A DNA stretch of 64,000 nucleotides from NCBI RefSeq assembly GCF_000195295.1, contig NC_015388.1:2542001-2606000 (forward strand), written 5' to 3'. Below are positions 54,877 through 63,440 of this stretch, in pieces; position 1 is the stretch's first letter; each line of letters begins with the position of its first letter. The translations under genes and the position numbers were made by a program. The notes beneath the pieces are model-generated. The model was not told the origin of the DNA. It did no database searches and saw only the letters and a program-made list of their open reading frames with translations. The stretch comes from Desulfobacca acetoxidans DSM 11109. Lineage in GTDB: Bacteria; Desulfobacterota; Desulfobaccia; Desulfobaccales; Desulfobaccaceae.

Positions 54877-56460
54877 ATGCCTGTCCGCCGCATATCTGGT
54901 GAGCTCTGTCTGGTTTGTGCATTGATTGCCATCCTGGCTGCCGGTTGCACCAAAGTCGGACCGGATTATCTGACGCCTCCCGTTCAGGTAACCGATAATT
55001 GGCTAGAGACCGATGGCCGAAAAATTACTCCGGTCAACGAAGAACACCGGGAATGGTGGCGCGTCTTTAACGATAAAGCACTGGATCGCCTCATTCAACA
55101 GGCCTATCAGGATAATCTGACCTTACAGCAGGCCGGCGTGCGGGTTCTTCAGGCAAAGGCTCAATTGGGGATAGCTATCGGCGAACTCTACCCCCAGACC
55201 CAGCAGGCTGTCGGCTCTCTTGAAAAAAACCGCCTGAGCGCCAAAGGTTCCACACAGGGAGCTACGGCTCTCAACTACACCACTTCTAAGTTGGGGGCAG
55301 AGGCTACCTGGGAGCTGGATTTTTGGGGCAAATTGCGTCGAACGATAGAGTCGGCCGACGCCAACCTGCAGGCGACGGTAGCAGGCTATGACAGTGTCCT
55401 GGTAAGCCTGACGGCGGAGGTGGCTAATACCTATATTGTTCTGCGAACGTTTGAAAAACGCCTGGACATTGCCCGGAATAACGTCCAGGTCCAAAATGAA
55501 AGTTTAGAGATCGCCCGGTACCGCTTCGAAGGCGGTGTCACCTCGATGCGGGACGTGGAACAGGCACTGACCGTTCTGGGCAGCACTGAGGCCACCATAC
55601 CCCGTTTGGAAGCACTTGTCCGCCAGGCCAAGAATGCCCTGAGCGTCCTCTTAGGTCGGCCGCCTATGCAGCTACCGGAGTTGCTTCCGGGATATGGAAC
55701 CGTTCCGGTGCCACCCCCCACCGTAGCAGTAGGAATACCCGCTGATCTGTTGCGCCGCCGGCCTGATCTCCGTGAAGCGGAATGGCAGGCTGCTGCTCAA
55801 TGCGCCCGCATCGGGGTTGCCAAAGCCGATCTCTTTCCCGCCTTTTATCTGCGTGGTAGTTTCGGGTTCACCGCAGCGGACGTAGGCAATATCGCCCTGG
55901 CGGATATGTTCCAATGGCGCAGCCGCGAAGGGTTTGGCGGGCCCTCATTCCGGTGGAATATTTTGAACTATGGCCGCATCACCAATCTGGTGCGGGTCCA
56001 GGACGCCCGTTTTCAGGAACTCCTGCTGGCCTATCAGAACCTGGTTTTAAAAGCCCAACAGGAGGTTGAAGACAACCTCATTGCCTTTTTGAAAACCGAA
56101 GACCAGGCAAAATTTTTAGGGGAAAGCACTGCCGCGGCGGAACGCTCCCTCAAATTGGCTATGATTCAATACCGTGAGGGCATGACCGATTTTACCACAG
56201 TGCTGACGGCTCAGCAGAATCTCTTGAGCCAACAGGATAATCTGGCCATTGCTTTGGGTGACATCGCCCGCAGTCTGGTGGGAATATATCGGGCTCTGGG
56301 CGGCGGCTGGCAGATTCGGGAAGGACAGGAACTGGTGGCGGCCGAAACCCAGGCGGCCATGGCCCGGCGGACCAATTGGGGCAGGCTTCTCAATACGGGG
56401 GGGTCCGATGCCTCAGGACCAGGCAAACCCCAAAAGCTTGTACGGCCGCCGCAATGGTAG
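54877..56460 (+). CDS. NodT/OprM-type outer-membrane efflux lipoprotein
   Basis: The outer-membrane channel of the tripartite efflux system. A lipoprotein signal (LCLVCALIAILAAGC, lipidation Cys 24) precedes the family start (TKVGPDYLTPPVQVTDNW) and two internally repeated coiled-coil TolC-like halves. YRFEGGVTSMRDVEQAL and YREGMTDFTTVLTAQQNLL mark each half. At 527 residues it is a little longer than OprM and ends in a Gly/Pro-rich tail. It is the first gene of the RND operon. Confidence 0.93.
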   Translation: MPVRRISGELCLVCALIAILAAGCTKVGPDYLTPPVQVTDNWLETDGRKITPVNEEHREWWRVFNDKALDRLIQQAYQDNLTLQQAGVRVLQAKAQLGIAIGELYPQTQQAVGSLEKNRLSAKGSTQGATALNYTTSKLGAEATWELDFWGKLRRTIESADANLQATVAGYDSVLVSLTAEVANTYIVLRTFEKRLDIARNNVQVQNESLEIARYRFEGGVTSMRDVEQALTVLGSTEATIPRLEALVRQAKNALSVLLGRPPMQLPELLPGYGTVPVPPPTVAVGIPADLLRRRPDLREAEWQAAAQCARIGVAKADLFPAFYLRGSFGFTAADVGNIALADMFQWRSREGFGGPSFRWNILNYGRITNLVRVQDARFQELLLAYQNLVLKAQQEVEDNLIAFLKTEDQAKFLGESTAAAERSLKLAMIQYREGMTDFTTVLTAQQNLLSQQDNLAIALGDIARSLVGIYRALGGGWQIREGQELVAAETQAAMARRTNWGRLLNTGGSDASGPGKPQKLVRPPQW

Positions 56461-56504
56461 AGGGATAAAGTTCACGCTTCAGGTCGGTTCACAAACAGAG
56501 GGAG

Positions 56505-57683
56505 ATGATGGCACGAATGACGGTGAGAGAACCCCGCCGCCCTATAATCTGGGTGTCGGTTCTGGCATTATTGGTATGGGCCGCAGCCTGCGGCGACCGT
56601 AACGTTTATGCTCCGCCTCCGCCTCCCAAGGTAATCGTCAGCCAGCCAATACGGCAATCGGTAACCGATTACCTCGAATTCACGGGCAATACCCAAGCCT
56701 TTAACACCGTGAAACTCCGGGCTCGAGTCGAAGGTTTCCTGGAAAAGGTGCTATTTCAGGACGGCGATCGGGTTAAAAAAGGCCAGGTCCTCTTTATCAT
56801 TCAACAGAACACCTATCAGGCCAAATTACAGCAGGCCGAAGCGGAGGTACTGGCCCAAAAAGCCCGATTAGAACATGCCCAAACCGAATTTGTCCGCTTC
56901 TCCAGTCTGCTCCGGCAAAAGGCCGCAGCGCAAACCGACGTCGACCGGTGGCGTTACGAACGGGATGCCGCCCGCGCTGCGGTACTAGCCGGTGAAGCCA
57001 ACCGGGAATTGGCCAAATTAAATCTAAGCTATACTACTGTTGTTGCTCCCTTTGATGGCCGAATTGACCGGCGCCTCAAAGATGTCGGCAATCTCGTAGG
57101 GGCCGGAGAAGAAACCGTCCTGGCCGAAATCAACCAGATCGACCCTATCTACGCCTATTACACCATCAACGAGCGAGATTTACTTCAGGTTATGGCTCAT
57201 GCCCAAGAATCACCCGAAGAAGCAGAAAAAGGAAAATGGCCGATATACATGGGACTGGCCAATCAGCCGGGATATCCCTATGAGGGATATCTGGATTTCG
57301 CCGCCATCACCGTTAATCCCAACACCGGGACTCTCCTCCTGCGGGGGGTTTTCCCGAATCCCCAGGCAATGATCCTCCCCGGCCTTTTTGCCCGCCTGCG
57401 GGCGCCGGTGCATGCTACCCAGCGATCAGCTTTATTAGTGCCCCAGGAGGCCATTGGCTTTGATCAATTAGGTCCCTATGTCCTGTTAGTCAATGATAAA
57501 AATGTGGTGGAGCGCCGTAGCGTTACCCTTGGTGCCGTCTTCGATAAGCTGCAGGTGATTCAGGAAGGCCTGAAAGGCTCTGAACAGGTCATTGTCGACG
57601 GTCTGCTTCGTGCCATCCCCGGTAGACAGGTACATCCGGAATTGGCCGCCGCAAAAGAACCCTCCAAATCCCCGCAGAAGTAG
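56505..57683 (+). CDS. RND efflux periplasmic adaptor (membrane fusion protein)
   Basis: Links the inner-membrane RND pump to the outer channel. It has an N-terminal signal with a possible lipobox (VSVLALLVWAAAC), the barrel-sandwich hybrid and alpha-helical hairpin (LRARVEGFLEKVLFQDGDRVKKGQVLF, AEAEVLAQKARLEHAQTEF) and the beta-barrel and membrane-proximal domains (PFDGRIDRRLKDVGNLV). ATGs at 56505, 56508 and 56517 are all possible; GAGGGAG ends at 56504, which favours a later one such as 56517. Between channel and pump genes it stands in a normal order. Confidence 0.95.
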   Translation: MMARMTVREPRRPIIWVSVLALLVWAAACGDRNVYAPPPPPKVIVSQPIRQSVTDYLEFTGNTQAFNTVKLRARVEGFLEKVLFQDGDRVKKGQVLFIIQQNTYQAKLQQAEAEVLAQKARLEHAQTEFVRFSSLLRQKAAAQTDVDRWRYERDAARAAVLAGEANRELAKLNLSYTTVVAPFDGRIDRRLKDVGNLVGAGEETVLAEINQIDPIYAYYTINERDLLQVMAHAQESPEEAEKGKWPIYMGLANQPGYPYEGYLDFAAITVNPNTGTLLLRGVFPNPQAMILPGLFARLRAPVHATQRSALLVPQEAIGFDQLGPYVLLVNDKNVVERRSVTLGAVFDKLQVIQEGLKGSEQVIVDGLLRAIPGRQVHPELAAAKEPSKSPQK

Positions 57684-57696
57684 AGGAGGCGGCCAG

Positions 57697-60600
57697 ATGT
57701 TGTCCAAGTTCTTCATTGAGCGGCCCATCTTAGCCAACGTCATTGCCATTATCACTATCATCCTGGGAATCGTCTGTCTCTGGCGACTGCCGGTAGCCCA
57801 ATATCCTGAGATCGTGCCCCCCGTTGTCCAGGTGAACACCAGATACCCTGGCGCCAGCGCTGAGGTTATTGCCAATACCGTCGGCATTCCCATCGAACAG
57901 GCGGTCAACGGGGTGGAAAACGCCCTCTATTACACCTCTACCAGCGGCAGCGACGGCAGCTATACCCTCAACGTGACCTTTGCCGTGGGGACCGATCTCA
58001 ACACCTCCATGTCTCTGGTGCAAAACATGGTCAACAAGGCCATGCCAGAGTTGCCGGGACCAGTGCAGTCCCAAGGATTAACGGTCAAAAAGGTCAGCAC
58101 CAATATCCTTCTGGTAGTGAGCCTGTATTCCCAAGATGAGCGATTCGATCCGGCCTACCTCTCCAATTATGGCATGATCAATCTCCAGTACCCTTTAGGC
58201 CGCCTCGATGGAGTGGGAAATGTCCAGGTCTTCGGCGCCGGACAATACAGCATGCGGGTCTGGCTGGATCCCAACAAGCTACAGACCTTTGAGCTTACCA
58301 CCCTGGATGTGGTTGATGCCATTCAACGCCAGAATATCGAGGTGGTGGCCGGACAGATGGGCGGGCCACCGGTGCCGGAATCGCAGGTATTCCAGTTTAC
58401 CGTCAATGCCCTGGGCCGCCTTACCGAGGTTTCACAGTTTGAGGATATCATCGTCAAAAGTATTCGGGGAGAAGCCCCCCAGGTCGTGCGGGTACGGGAC
58501 ATTGCCCGTGTAGAGCTCAGCCAGCAATTGTTTATCAACTTCGGAGGCTTGTCCGGCAAGAAGTCGGCCCAGATTTTGATCTATCCCCTACCGGGGGCCA
58601 ACTCCCTCGCCGTTGCCGAAGAGGTCCGCCAGGCAGTGGCCGAGATGAGCAAAAATTTCCCCGAGGGGCTGACATACGTTATAGAGCACGACACCACGAA
58701 ATTCATTCAGCAGGCAATCCACGCAGTGTACGAAACCCTGTTCGAGGCCGGCATCCTGGTGTTGGTGGTCATCATGGTGTTTCTCCAGAATTGGCGGGCA
58801 ACCCTCGTACCGGCCACCACCGTGCCGGTGACCATCATCGGCGCCTTTGCCGCCATGGCTCTGCTGGGGTTCACGGTCAATCTCATGACCCTGTTTGCCC
58901 TCATCCTGGCCATCGGCATCGTAGTCGACGATGCCATCGTCATTGTGGAAAATGCCTCCTATTATCTCGAACAGGGCTTGTCTCCTAAAGATGCTGCTAT
59001 TAAAACCATGGAGGAGATGACCGGACCGGTAATCGGCATTACCCTGGTCTTGACCTCTGTCTTTCTCCCTGCCGCCTTCCTGCCAGGCATCAATGGCCAA
59101 CTCTTCCGGCAGTTTGCCCTGGTCATTGCCTCCACCGCCGTTATCAGCGCCCTCAACGCCCTGACCCTGAAACCCGTGCAATGCGCTCAATATCTGAAAC
59201 CTCGGGGCGAAAAAAAAGTAGGCTGGTTTTATTGTCATTTCAATCAGCTCTATGCCAAGGTTGAAGCCGCCTACATGGCCATAGTCACCCGGATGGTGCA
59301 CCACCCCAAGGTCATGCTCATTATTTTTTTCAGTCTCATAACCGTTACCGGGTTTTTTTTCGTCCAACATCCGACGGGTTTCTTGCCGGATGAAGATCAG
59401 GGCTATGCCATCGTGACCGTGCGGCTGCCAGAGGGAGCGGCTCAGCCTCGGGTTGAGGCGGTTTCTCGAAAAGTAAATGCCATCCTGAAAGAAACCCCCG
59501 GCATCAGGGCTTGGGTAACCGTCGGCGGTTTATCCTTGATGGACAGCGCCAACCTCTCCAACACCTTTAGTACCTTTGCCATCTATGAGGAGTGGGACAA
59601 ACGGGGAGCCGACCTCAGTCAGGAAAAGATCATTGCCGACTTAAACCGTAGGCTCAGCAGTATTGAGGAGGCCTACGCCGTAGTGCTCACGCCGCCGCCG
59701 ATTACTGGTCTGGGCCAAGCCGGGGGTTTCCAGATGATGGTGGAGGATCGAGGCAGTCTCGGTCTGGCAGAGCTGCAGAAAGCCACGAATGAATTGATCC
59801 AGGCCGCCGGGTCCCAATCCGGACTGATGGGTCTGGCCACTACTTTCAGCGCCCGCAGCCCCCAGATTTACCTGGATATCGATAGAACCAAGGTGGAATC
59901 CATGGGAGTGCCTTTGGGTGATGTCTTTGCCACTCTGCAGGCCTACCTGGGCTCCACGTTTGTCAACCTCTTTAACAAATTCGACCAGTCCTATCAGGTA
60001 TACGTCCAAGCGGATGCTCCTTTCCGGCTGAATCCGGATGACGTGAAAAACCTCTACGTGCGCAACCAGAAAGGTGAGATGACACCACTGGGAACCATGA
60101 TGTCGGTCCATCGCCGCCTGGGCTCGGAACTGGTAACCCGCTATAACCTCTATCCGGCAGCCCAAGTCTTCGGCGCCGCCGCTCCAGGGTTCAGTTCCGG
60201 AGAGGCAATAGACCTCATGGAGCAGGTGGCCCAGAATGTACTCCCCAAAGGGATGGCCTTCGATTGGACTGCCACCGCCTTCCAGGAAAAGCTGGTGGGC
60301 AGCCAGGCTTATTTTATTTATGCCCTGTCTATTATTCTGGTGTTTCTGGTATTGTCGGCCCAATATGAGAGCTGGTTTCATCCTGCCGCGGTCATTTTAG
60401 TGGTACCCACGGCCCTGGTAGGAGTGTTGATCGGACTGAATGTGCGAGGATATGATAACGACCTCTACACCCAGGTAGGGCTGGTGCTGATGATTGCCCT
60501 CGCCAGCAAAAACGCTATTCTGGTAGTGGAATTTGCCCGGGAACTGAAGGAAAAGGGACTCTCCACCGTAGAAGCAGCCATCGAAGCCACCCGGCGCCGC

Positions 60601-60837
60601 TTGAGACCCATCATTATGACCTCTTTCGCCTTCATTTTGGGGGTGGCGCCCCTCTTATTGGCCGGAGGCGCCGGTGCGGCCAGCCAACGCGCCATCGGCA
60701 CCGTGGTCTTTGGCGGCATGATCTCCTCTACCCTGGTGGCCATTCCCTTTGTACCGGTGTTTTATGTCGTCATGGAAGGGCTGAGCGAACGGCTAAAAAG
60801 CAGGAAGCAGGAAACGGGGATAAGGAATAAAAAATAG
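57697..60837 (+). CDS. RND-family multidrug efflux pump, HAE1 type
   Basis: Proton-driven inner-membrane exporter of 1046 residues, in the AcrB/MexB class. The N-terminal helix (MLSKFFIERPILANVIAII) and PEIVPPVVQVNTRYPGASAEVI are classic. TM4 carries the proton-relay pair (GIVVDDAIVIVENASYYL), and TM10 a Lys-containing segment (GLVLMIALASKNAILVVEFAREL). Two large periplasmic loops follow AcrB spacing. ATG 57697 is chosen because GAGGAGG is just upstream and the family start fits. Substrates cannot be read from sequence. A strong terminator follows. Confidence 0.96.
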   Translation: MLSKFFIERPILANVIAIITIILGIVCLWRLPVAQYPEIVPPVVQVNTRYPGASAEVIANTVGIPIEQAVNGVENALYYTSTSGSDGSYTLNVTFAVGTDLNTSMSLVQNMVNKAMPELPGPVQSQGLTVKKVSTNILLVVSLYSQDERFDPAYLSNYGMINLQYPLGRLDGVGNVQVFGAGQYSMRVWLDPNKLQTFELTTLDVVDAIQRQNIEVVAGQMGGPPVPESQVFQFTVNALGRLTEVSQFEDIIVKSIRGEAPQVVRVRDIARVELSQQLFINFGGLSGKKSAQILIYPLPGANSLAVAEEVRQAVAEMSKNFPEGLTYVIEHDTTKFIQQAIHAVYETLFEAGILVLVVIMVFLQNWRATLVPATTVPVTIIGAFAAMALLGFTVNLMTLFALILAIGIVVDDAIVIVENASYYLEQGLSPKDAAIKTMEEMTGPVIGITLVLTSVFLPAAFLPGINGQLFRQFALVIASTAVISALNALTLKPVQCAQYLKPRGEKKVGWFYCHFNQLYAKVEAAYMAIVTRMVHHPKVMLIIFFSLITVTGFFFVQHPTGFLPDEDQGYAIVTVRLPEGAAQPRVEAVSRKVNAILKETPGIRAWVTVGGLSLMDSANLSNTFSTFAIYEEWDKRGADLSQEKIIADLNRRLSSIEEAYAVVLTPPPITGLGQAGGFQMMVEDRGSLGLAELQKATNELIQAAGSQSGLMGLATTFSARSPQIYLDIDRTKVESMGVPLGDVFATLQAYLGSTFVNLFNKFDQSYQVYVQADAPFRLNPDDVKNLYVRNQKGEMTPLGTMMSVHRRLGSELVTRYNLYPAAQVFGAAAPGFSSGEAIDLMEQVAQNVLPKGMAFDWTATAFQEKLVGSQAYFIYALSIILVFLVLSAQYESWFHPAAVILVVPTALVGVLIGLNVRGYDNDLYTQVGLVLMIALASKNAILVVEFARELKEKGLSTVEAAIEATRRRLRPIIMTSFAFILGVAPLLLAGGAGAASQRAIGTVVFGGMISSTLVAIPFVPVFYVVMEGLSERLKSRKQETGIRNKK

Positions 60838-60867
60838 AATCGGGTATAGAGAGTAAGGTTCAATCTT

Positions 60868-60900
60868 AAGGCGGGAAAGCAAGGTGCATCCCGCCTTTTG
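60868..60900 (+). terminator. Intrinsic terminator of the RND operon
   Basis: AAGGCGGGA (60868-60876) and TCCCGCCTT (60889-60897) form a perfect 9-bp stem with a 12-base loop, followed by a short T-rich tail. It lies 30 bases after the pump stop codon and isolates the downstream DAC-like gene. Confidence 0.8.
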
Positions 60901-60992
60901 ATTCTACCTGCCCATTCACTGATTTGAAATATTGGCAACTTGGCCACCATAAGTTAAAATACTTTACCATACAATATCGTACGGATGGAACA

Positions 60993-62564
60993 ATGCCCCC
61001 GGCACGTCCAAATTCGCAATCTCTTAATCTTTCCCGACTACGCCATAGTTTTTTAACGTTGGTCAATTCTCCGGAGGTCAGTCGCCTCCTTGAAGATATT
61101 ACTACCTGTTCACTCAGTCGCGAAGAAACCCGATTCAGCGGATGGCAAGAACCGCCGTCCAAAGGGGGGGTGGAGTTATTTCCTTTCCTGACAGTTCATA
61201 CCCGACGCCATCGGCTGGAACTTAGCGGCACGCTCTTTCCCAATCAGGAAGAACCGGAAACCGGCGTCCTGTATCACCTGATTAAAATACGCTTAGGGGA
61301 TGAAACCCACTACTTCAACCTGAGCACCTCCCAATCAACCTTTCTGCTATCGCCCTTCCACTGCCGTTTTATCAGTATTATTTTTGGGATAACCTGGTTC
61401 TATACCCTGGCCTTTGAAACCGCAGCAATGCAGCAGGATTTTTTTGCCTTTGCACCGTATTCTTTGGAAGAACAGGTCATTGCCCGATACCTTCAGAGCC
61501 TCGTATGGATCCCCTGCGCCACCGTGCAACTGGATACGCAAGACAACCCCTATATCGGCACCAGGTTGTACACCAGCGCCGATCTAAAACGTTGTGAGAT
61601 TCCCGGAAGCAGCAAGGAAGAGGGTATGATCCGCGGTTGGCGGTTGTTTAAGCGCCTACTGAATTTCTCTATTGAGGGCGAACCCATCTTTACCGGTTTT
61701 GCTTTCCTGCCATCGCACAAGTCCCTAATGCACCACCAGAAACGCTGGTCAGACCTGCTGCTGTATCATGAGGCCGACCAAGTTCCGCTCAATGAAGGCA
61801 TCGAAGCCATCAAGCAACTGCTGCTGAATGCGGATGGGCGCAGCACGTTTCTCTCGGTATATCAAGACCGTATTATCGGTGTGCTGCATCTGACCAAAGG
61901 AACGCAGCAGCAATTGACCACGGTCAGATCCTGGCGCGAATCTCTGCTGTTGGCCACTATCTCCAGGAGAGGCCGCTTTAATTTTTGGCTGGCCCTCAAA
62001 GGACGACAAAACGCCCGCATTCCTCTCTCCCTGTTGGAATACCGTCAGGGCCATATCCAAATCCCCTTGTTTCAGGACGTCTTCTGGCAGGAGTTGGAGC
62101 GTCAGCTGCGTCAGAGCTGTCCCGATTGCAACTATCCGGAAGTTCTGCAACAATTGAAACTGCTCATCCGCGGCATGCGCGCCAACGCCCGGGGAGGCAT
62201 CTTCCTGCTGGGCCTGAATGCAGCCCGATTGCAGGAGCCCTATATCCCCATCGAAAATGAAGTTCGACTGGCCCAGCCGACGCCCTTACAGCATCGTTGG
62301 AGCGCTATCATCCTCGGCCTGGCCAAATCCGACGGGGCCATCATATTTAACGAACGACTGGAGGTAACCCATTTTCGAGTCCGGCTCAAGGCCACCGGTC
62401 TGCAACTGCCCCCCTTGCGGGGTGATGAGTTAGGCAGCGGCACCCGCCATCAAGCCACCCGGGAATTTTCGGCCTTCTGCCCGGAAGTATTGGGTCTGTG
62501 CATCTCCATGGACGGCCCGGTTTCTCTTTACCGCATGGGCAAGTTAATCAGTCGCCTTTATTAA
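60993..62564 (+). CDS. Probable diadenylate cyclase-like protein with large N-terminal sensor region
   Basis: A 523-residue protein whose last about 140 residues look like a DisA_N (DAC) domain. ARGGIFLLG (399-407) fits the early DAC strand. LAKSDGAIIF carries the DGA motif with Asp 447, and GTRHQATREFS carries the nucleotide motif (RHR in known enzymes, RHQ at 485-487 here). The final GPVSLYRMGKLI matches the domain end. DAC enzymes make c-di-AMP from two ATP. The first 370 residues are soluble and unrecognised. ATG 60993 has GGAtGGAA upstream; TTG 60924 is less likely. It lies alone after a terminator. The RHQ change leaves activity uncertain. Confidence 0.7.
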   Translation: MPPARPNSQSLNLSRLRHSFLTLVNSPEVSRLLEDITTCSLSREETRFSGWQEPPSKGGVELFPFLTVHTRRHRLELSGTLFPNQEEPETGVLYHLIKIRLGDETHYFNLSTSQSTFLLSPFHCRFISIIFGITWFYTLAFETAAMQQDFFAFAPYSLEEQVIARYLQSLVWIPCATVQLDTQDNPYIGTRLYTSADLKRCEIPGSSKEEGMIRGWRLFKRLLNFSIEGEPIFTGFAFLPSHKSLMHHQKRWSDLLLYHEADQVPLNEGIEAIKQLLLNADGRSTFLSVYQDRIIGVLHLTKGTQQQLTTVRSWRESLLLATISRRGRFNFWLALKGRQNARIPLSLLEYRQGHIQIPLFQDVFWQELERQLRQSCPDCNYPEVLQQLKLLIRGMRANARGGIFLLGLNAARLQEPYIPIENEVRLAQPTPLQHRWSAIILGLAKSDGAIIFNERLEVTHFRVRLKATGLQLPPLRGDELGSGTRHQATREFSAFCPEVLGLCISMDGPVSLYRMGKLISRLY

Positions 62565-62927
62565 GGATGGCCAGCAGGAAGCATATGCGTAGGGCATGAA
62601 AGCAAAGCCCAACCCACCCGGAGGTTGAGATCCGGGTCCGAATAATTCAACCGAACCTGCCTTAAATGTTCCCCACACCTTTACATCTGCCCTGCGAACA
62701 CTTATTATATAAAATGATAAGGGTTGAAAATGGTTTACTATTTAGGAAACTCTGACTGCGGGGCTTTTGGGCTACGATCTTCCCGCCCGGGATAATAAAA
62801 AAGCAGTATGGCAAAATTGTAAAAGACCTTTTCCATTCTCGTAATGACCGGGAATGTTGTCAGAAGCTCTTAAAAATATGGGTGGCAGTATGCCGCCACC
62901 CGCAAGCTCTGCGTAAGGAATGCGGTA
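62565..62927. other. Structured intergenic region upstream of hsp20
   Basis: No gene is supported in these 363 bases. Hairpins occur at 62616-62637 (ACCCGGA/TCCGGGT), 62835-62858 (CATTCTCG/CGGGAATG with one G-U pair) and about 62879-62903 (GGGTGGC...GCCGCCACCC). The last sits 25 bases ahead of the hsp20 ATG, in its probable 5' leader. An AT-rich patch TTATATAAAATGATAA near 62705 could hold a promoter. No sigma-32 or CIRCE consensus is clear. Confidence 0.45.
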
Positions 62928-63377
62928 ATGTCGCCAATAAAAATTAAATTAGCTAAGGATATTGAGATGTTGGAAATAAAAATGCGGCGTCTCATGGAAA
63001 ATATGTTCGGTCCCTGGAGTGCTTCGACGCCAGCCGCGGCCCATAGTTACCATCCGGCTGCGGATATTTATGAGACCCCTGAATCTCTAGTGATCCGTAT
63101 GGAGTTAGCCGGCCTGAACAAGGCGGATATCTCCCTCACCTTGCACCGGCAGGAATTGGCGGTGTGCGGCCGGCGTCGTTTTCCGAGTTCTGAACCGGTG
63201 CAGCGATTTTATCATCTGGAGATCGAATACGGCAATTTTGAACGCCGGTTTCAGCTCCCTAAGGCGGTGGAGGAAGCTCGGGTGGAAGCTGAATACAACA
63301 ATGGTCTTTTAATCATACGGCTGCCTTGGCGTCAGGCTGGACCTTCACAACGCATTTCCGTAAAAGAAGAGGAGTAA
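62928..63377 (+). CDS. Small heat-shock protein Hsp20
   Basis: ATP-independent holdase chaperone of 149 residues. The alpha-crystallin domain shows HPAADIYETPESLVIRMELAGLNKADISLTL, the FERRFQLPKAVEEARVEAEYNNGLLIIRLP segment and a short C-terminal tail. AAGGA precedes the ATG. It lies 63 bases ahead of lon on the same strand, which suggests co-regulation of chaperone and protease under heat or folding stress. Confidence 0.95.
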   Translation: MSPIKIKLAKDIEMLEIKMRRLMENMFGPWSASTPAAAHSYHPAADIYETPESLVIRMELAGLNKADISLTLHRQELAVCGRRRFPSSEPVQRFYHLEIEYGNFERRFQLPKAVEEARVEAEYNNGLLIIRLPWRQAGPSQRISVKEEE

Positions 63378-63440
63378 TCAATCTACCCGAATATTAACCC
63401 GAGGGGTTAAAACCCTCCCTCAGTATATACGGATTTCAAA

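Noticed and set aside
58588-59370. 260-codon minus-strand ORF opposite the RND pump
   Set aside because: Composition is His/Gln/Gly-rich without any domain, as expected for the antisense of a membrane protein gene.
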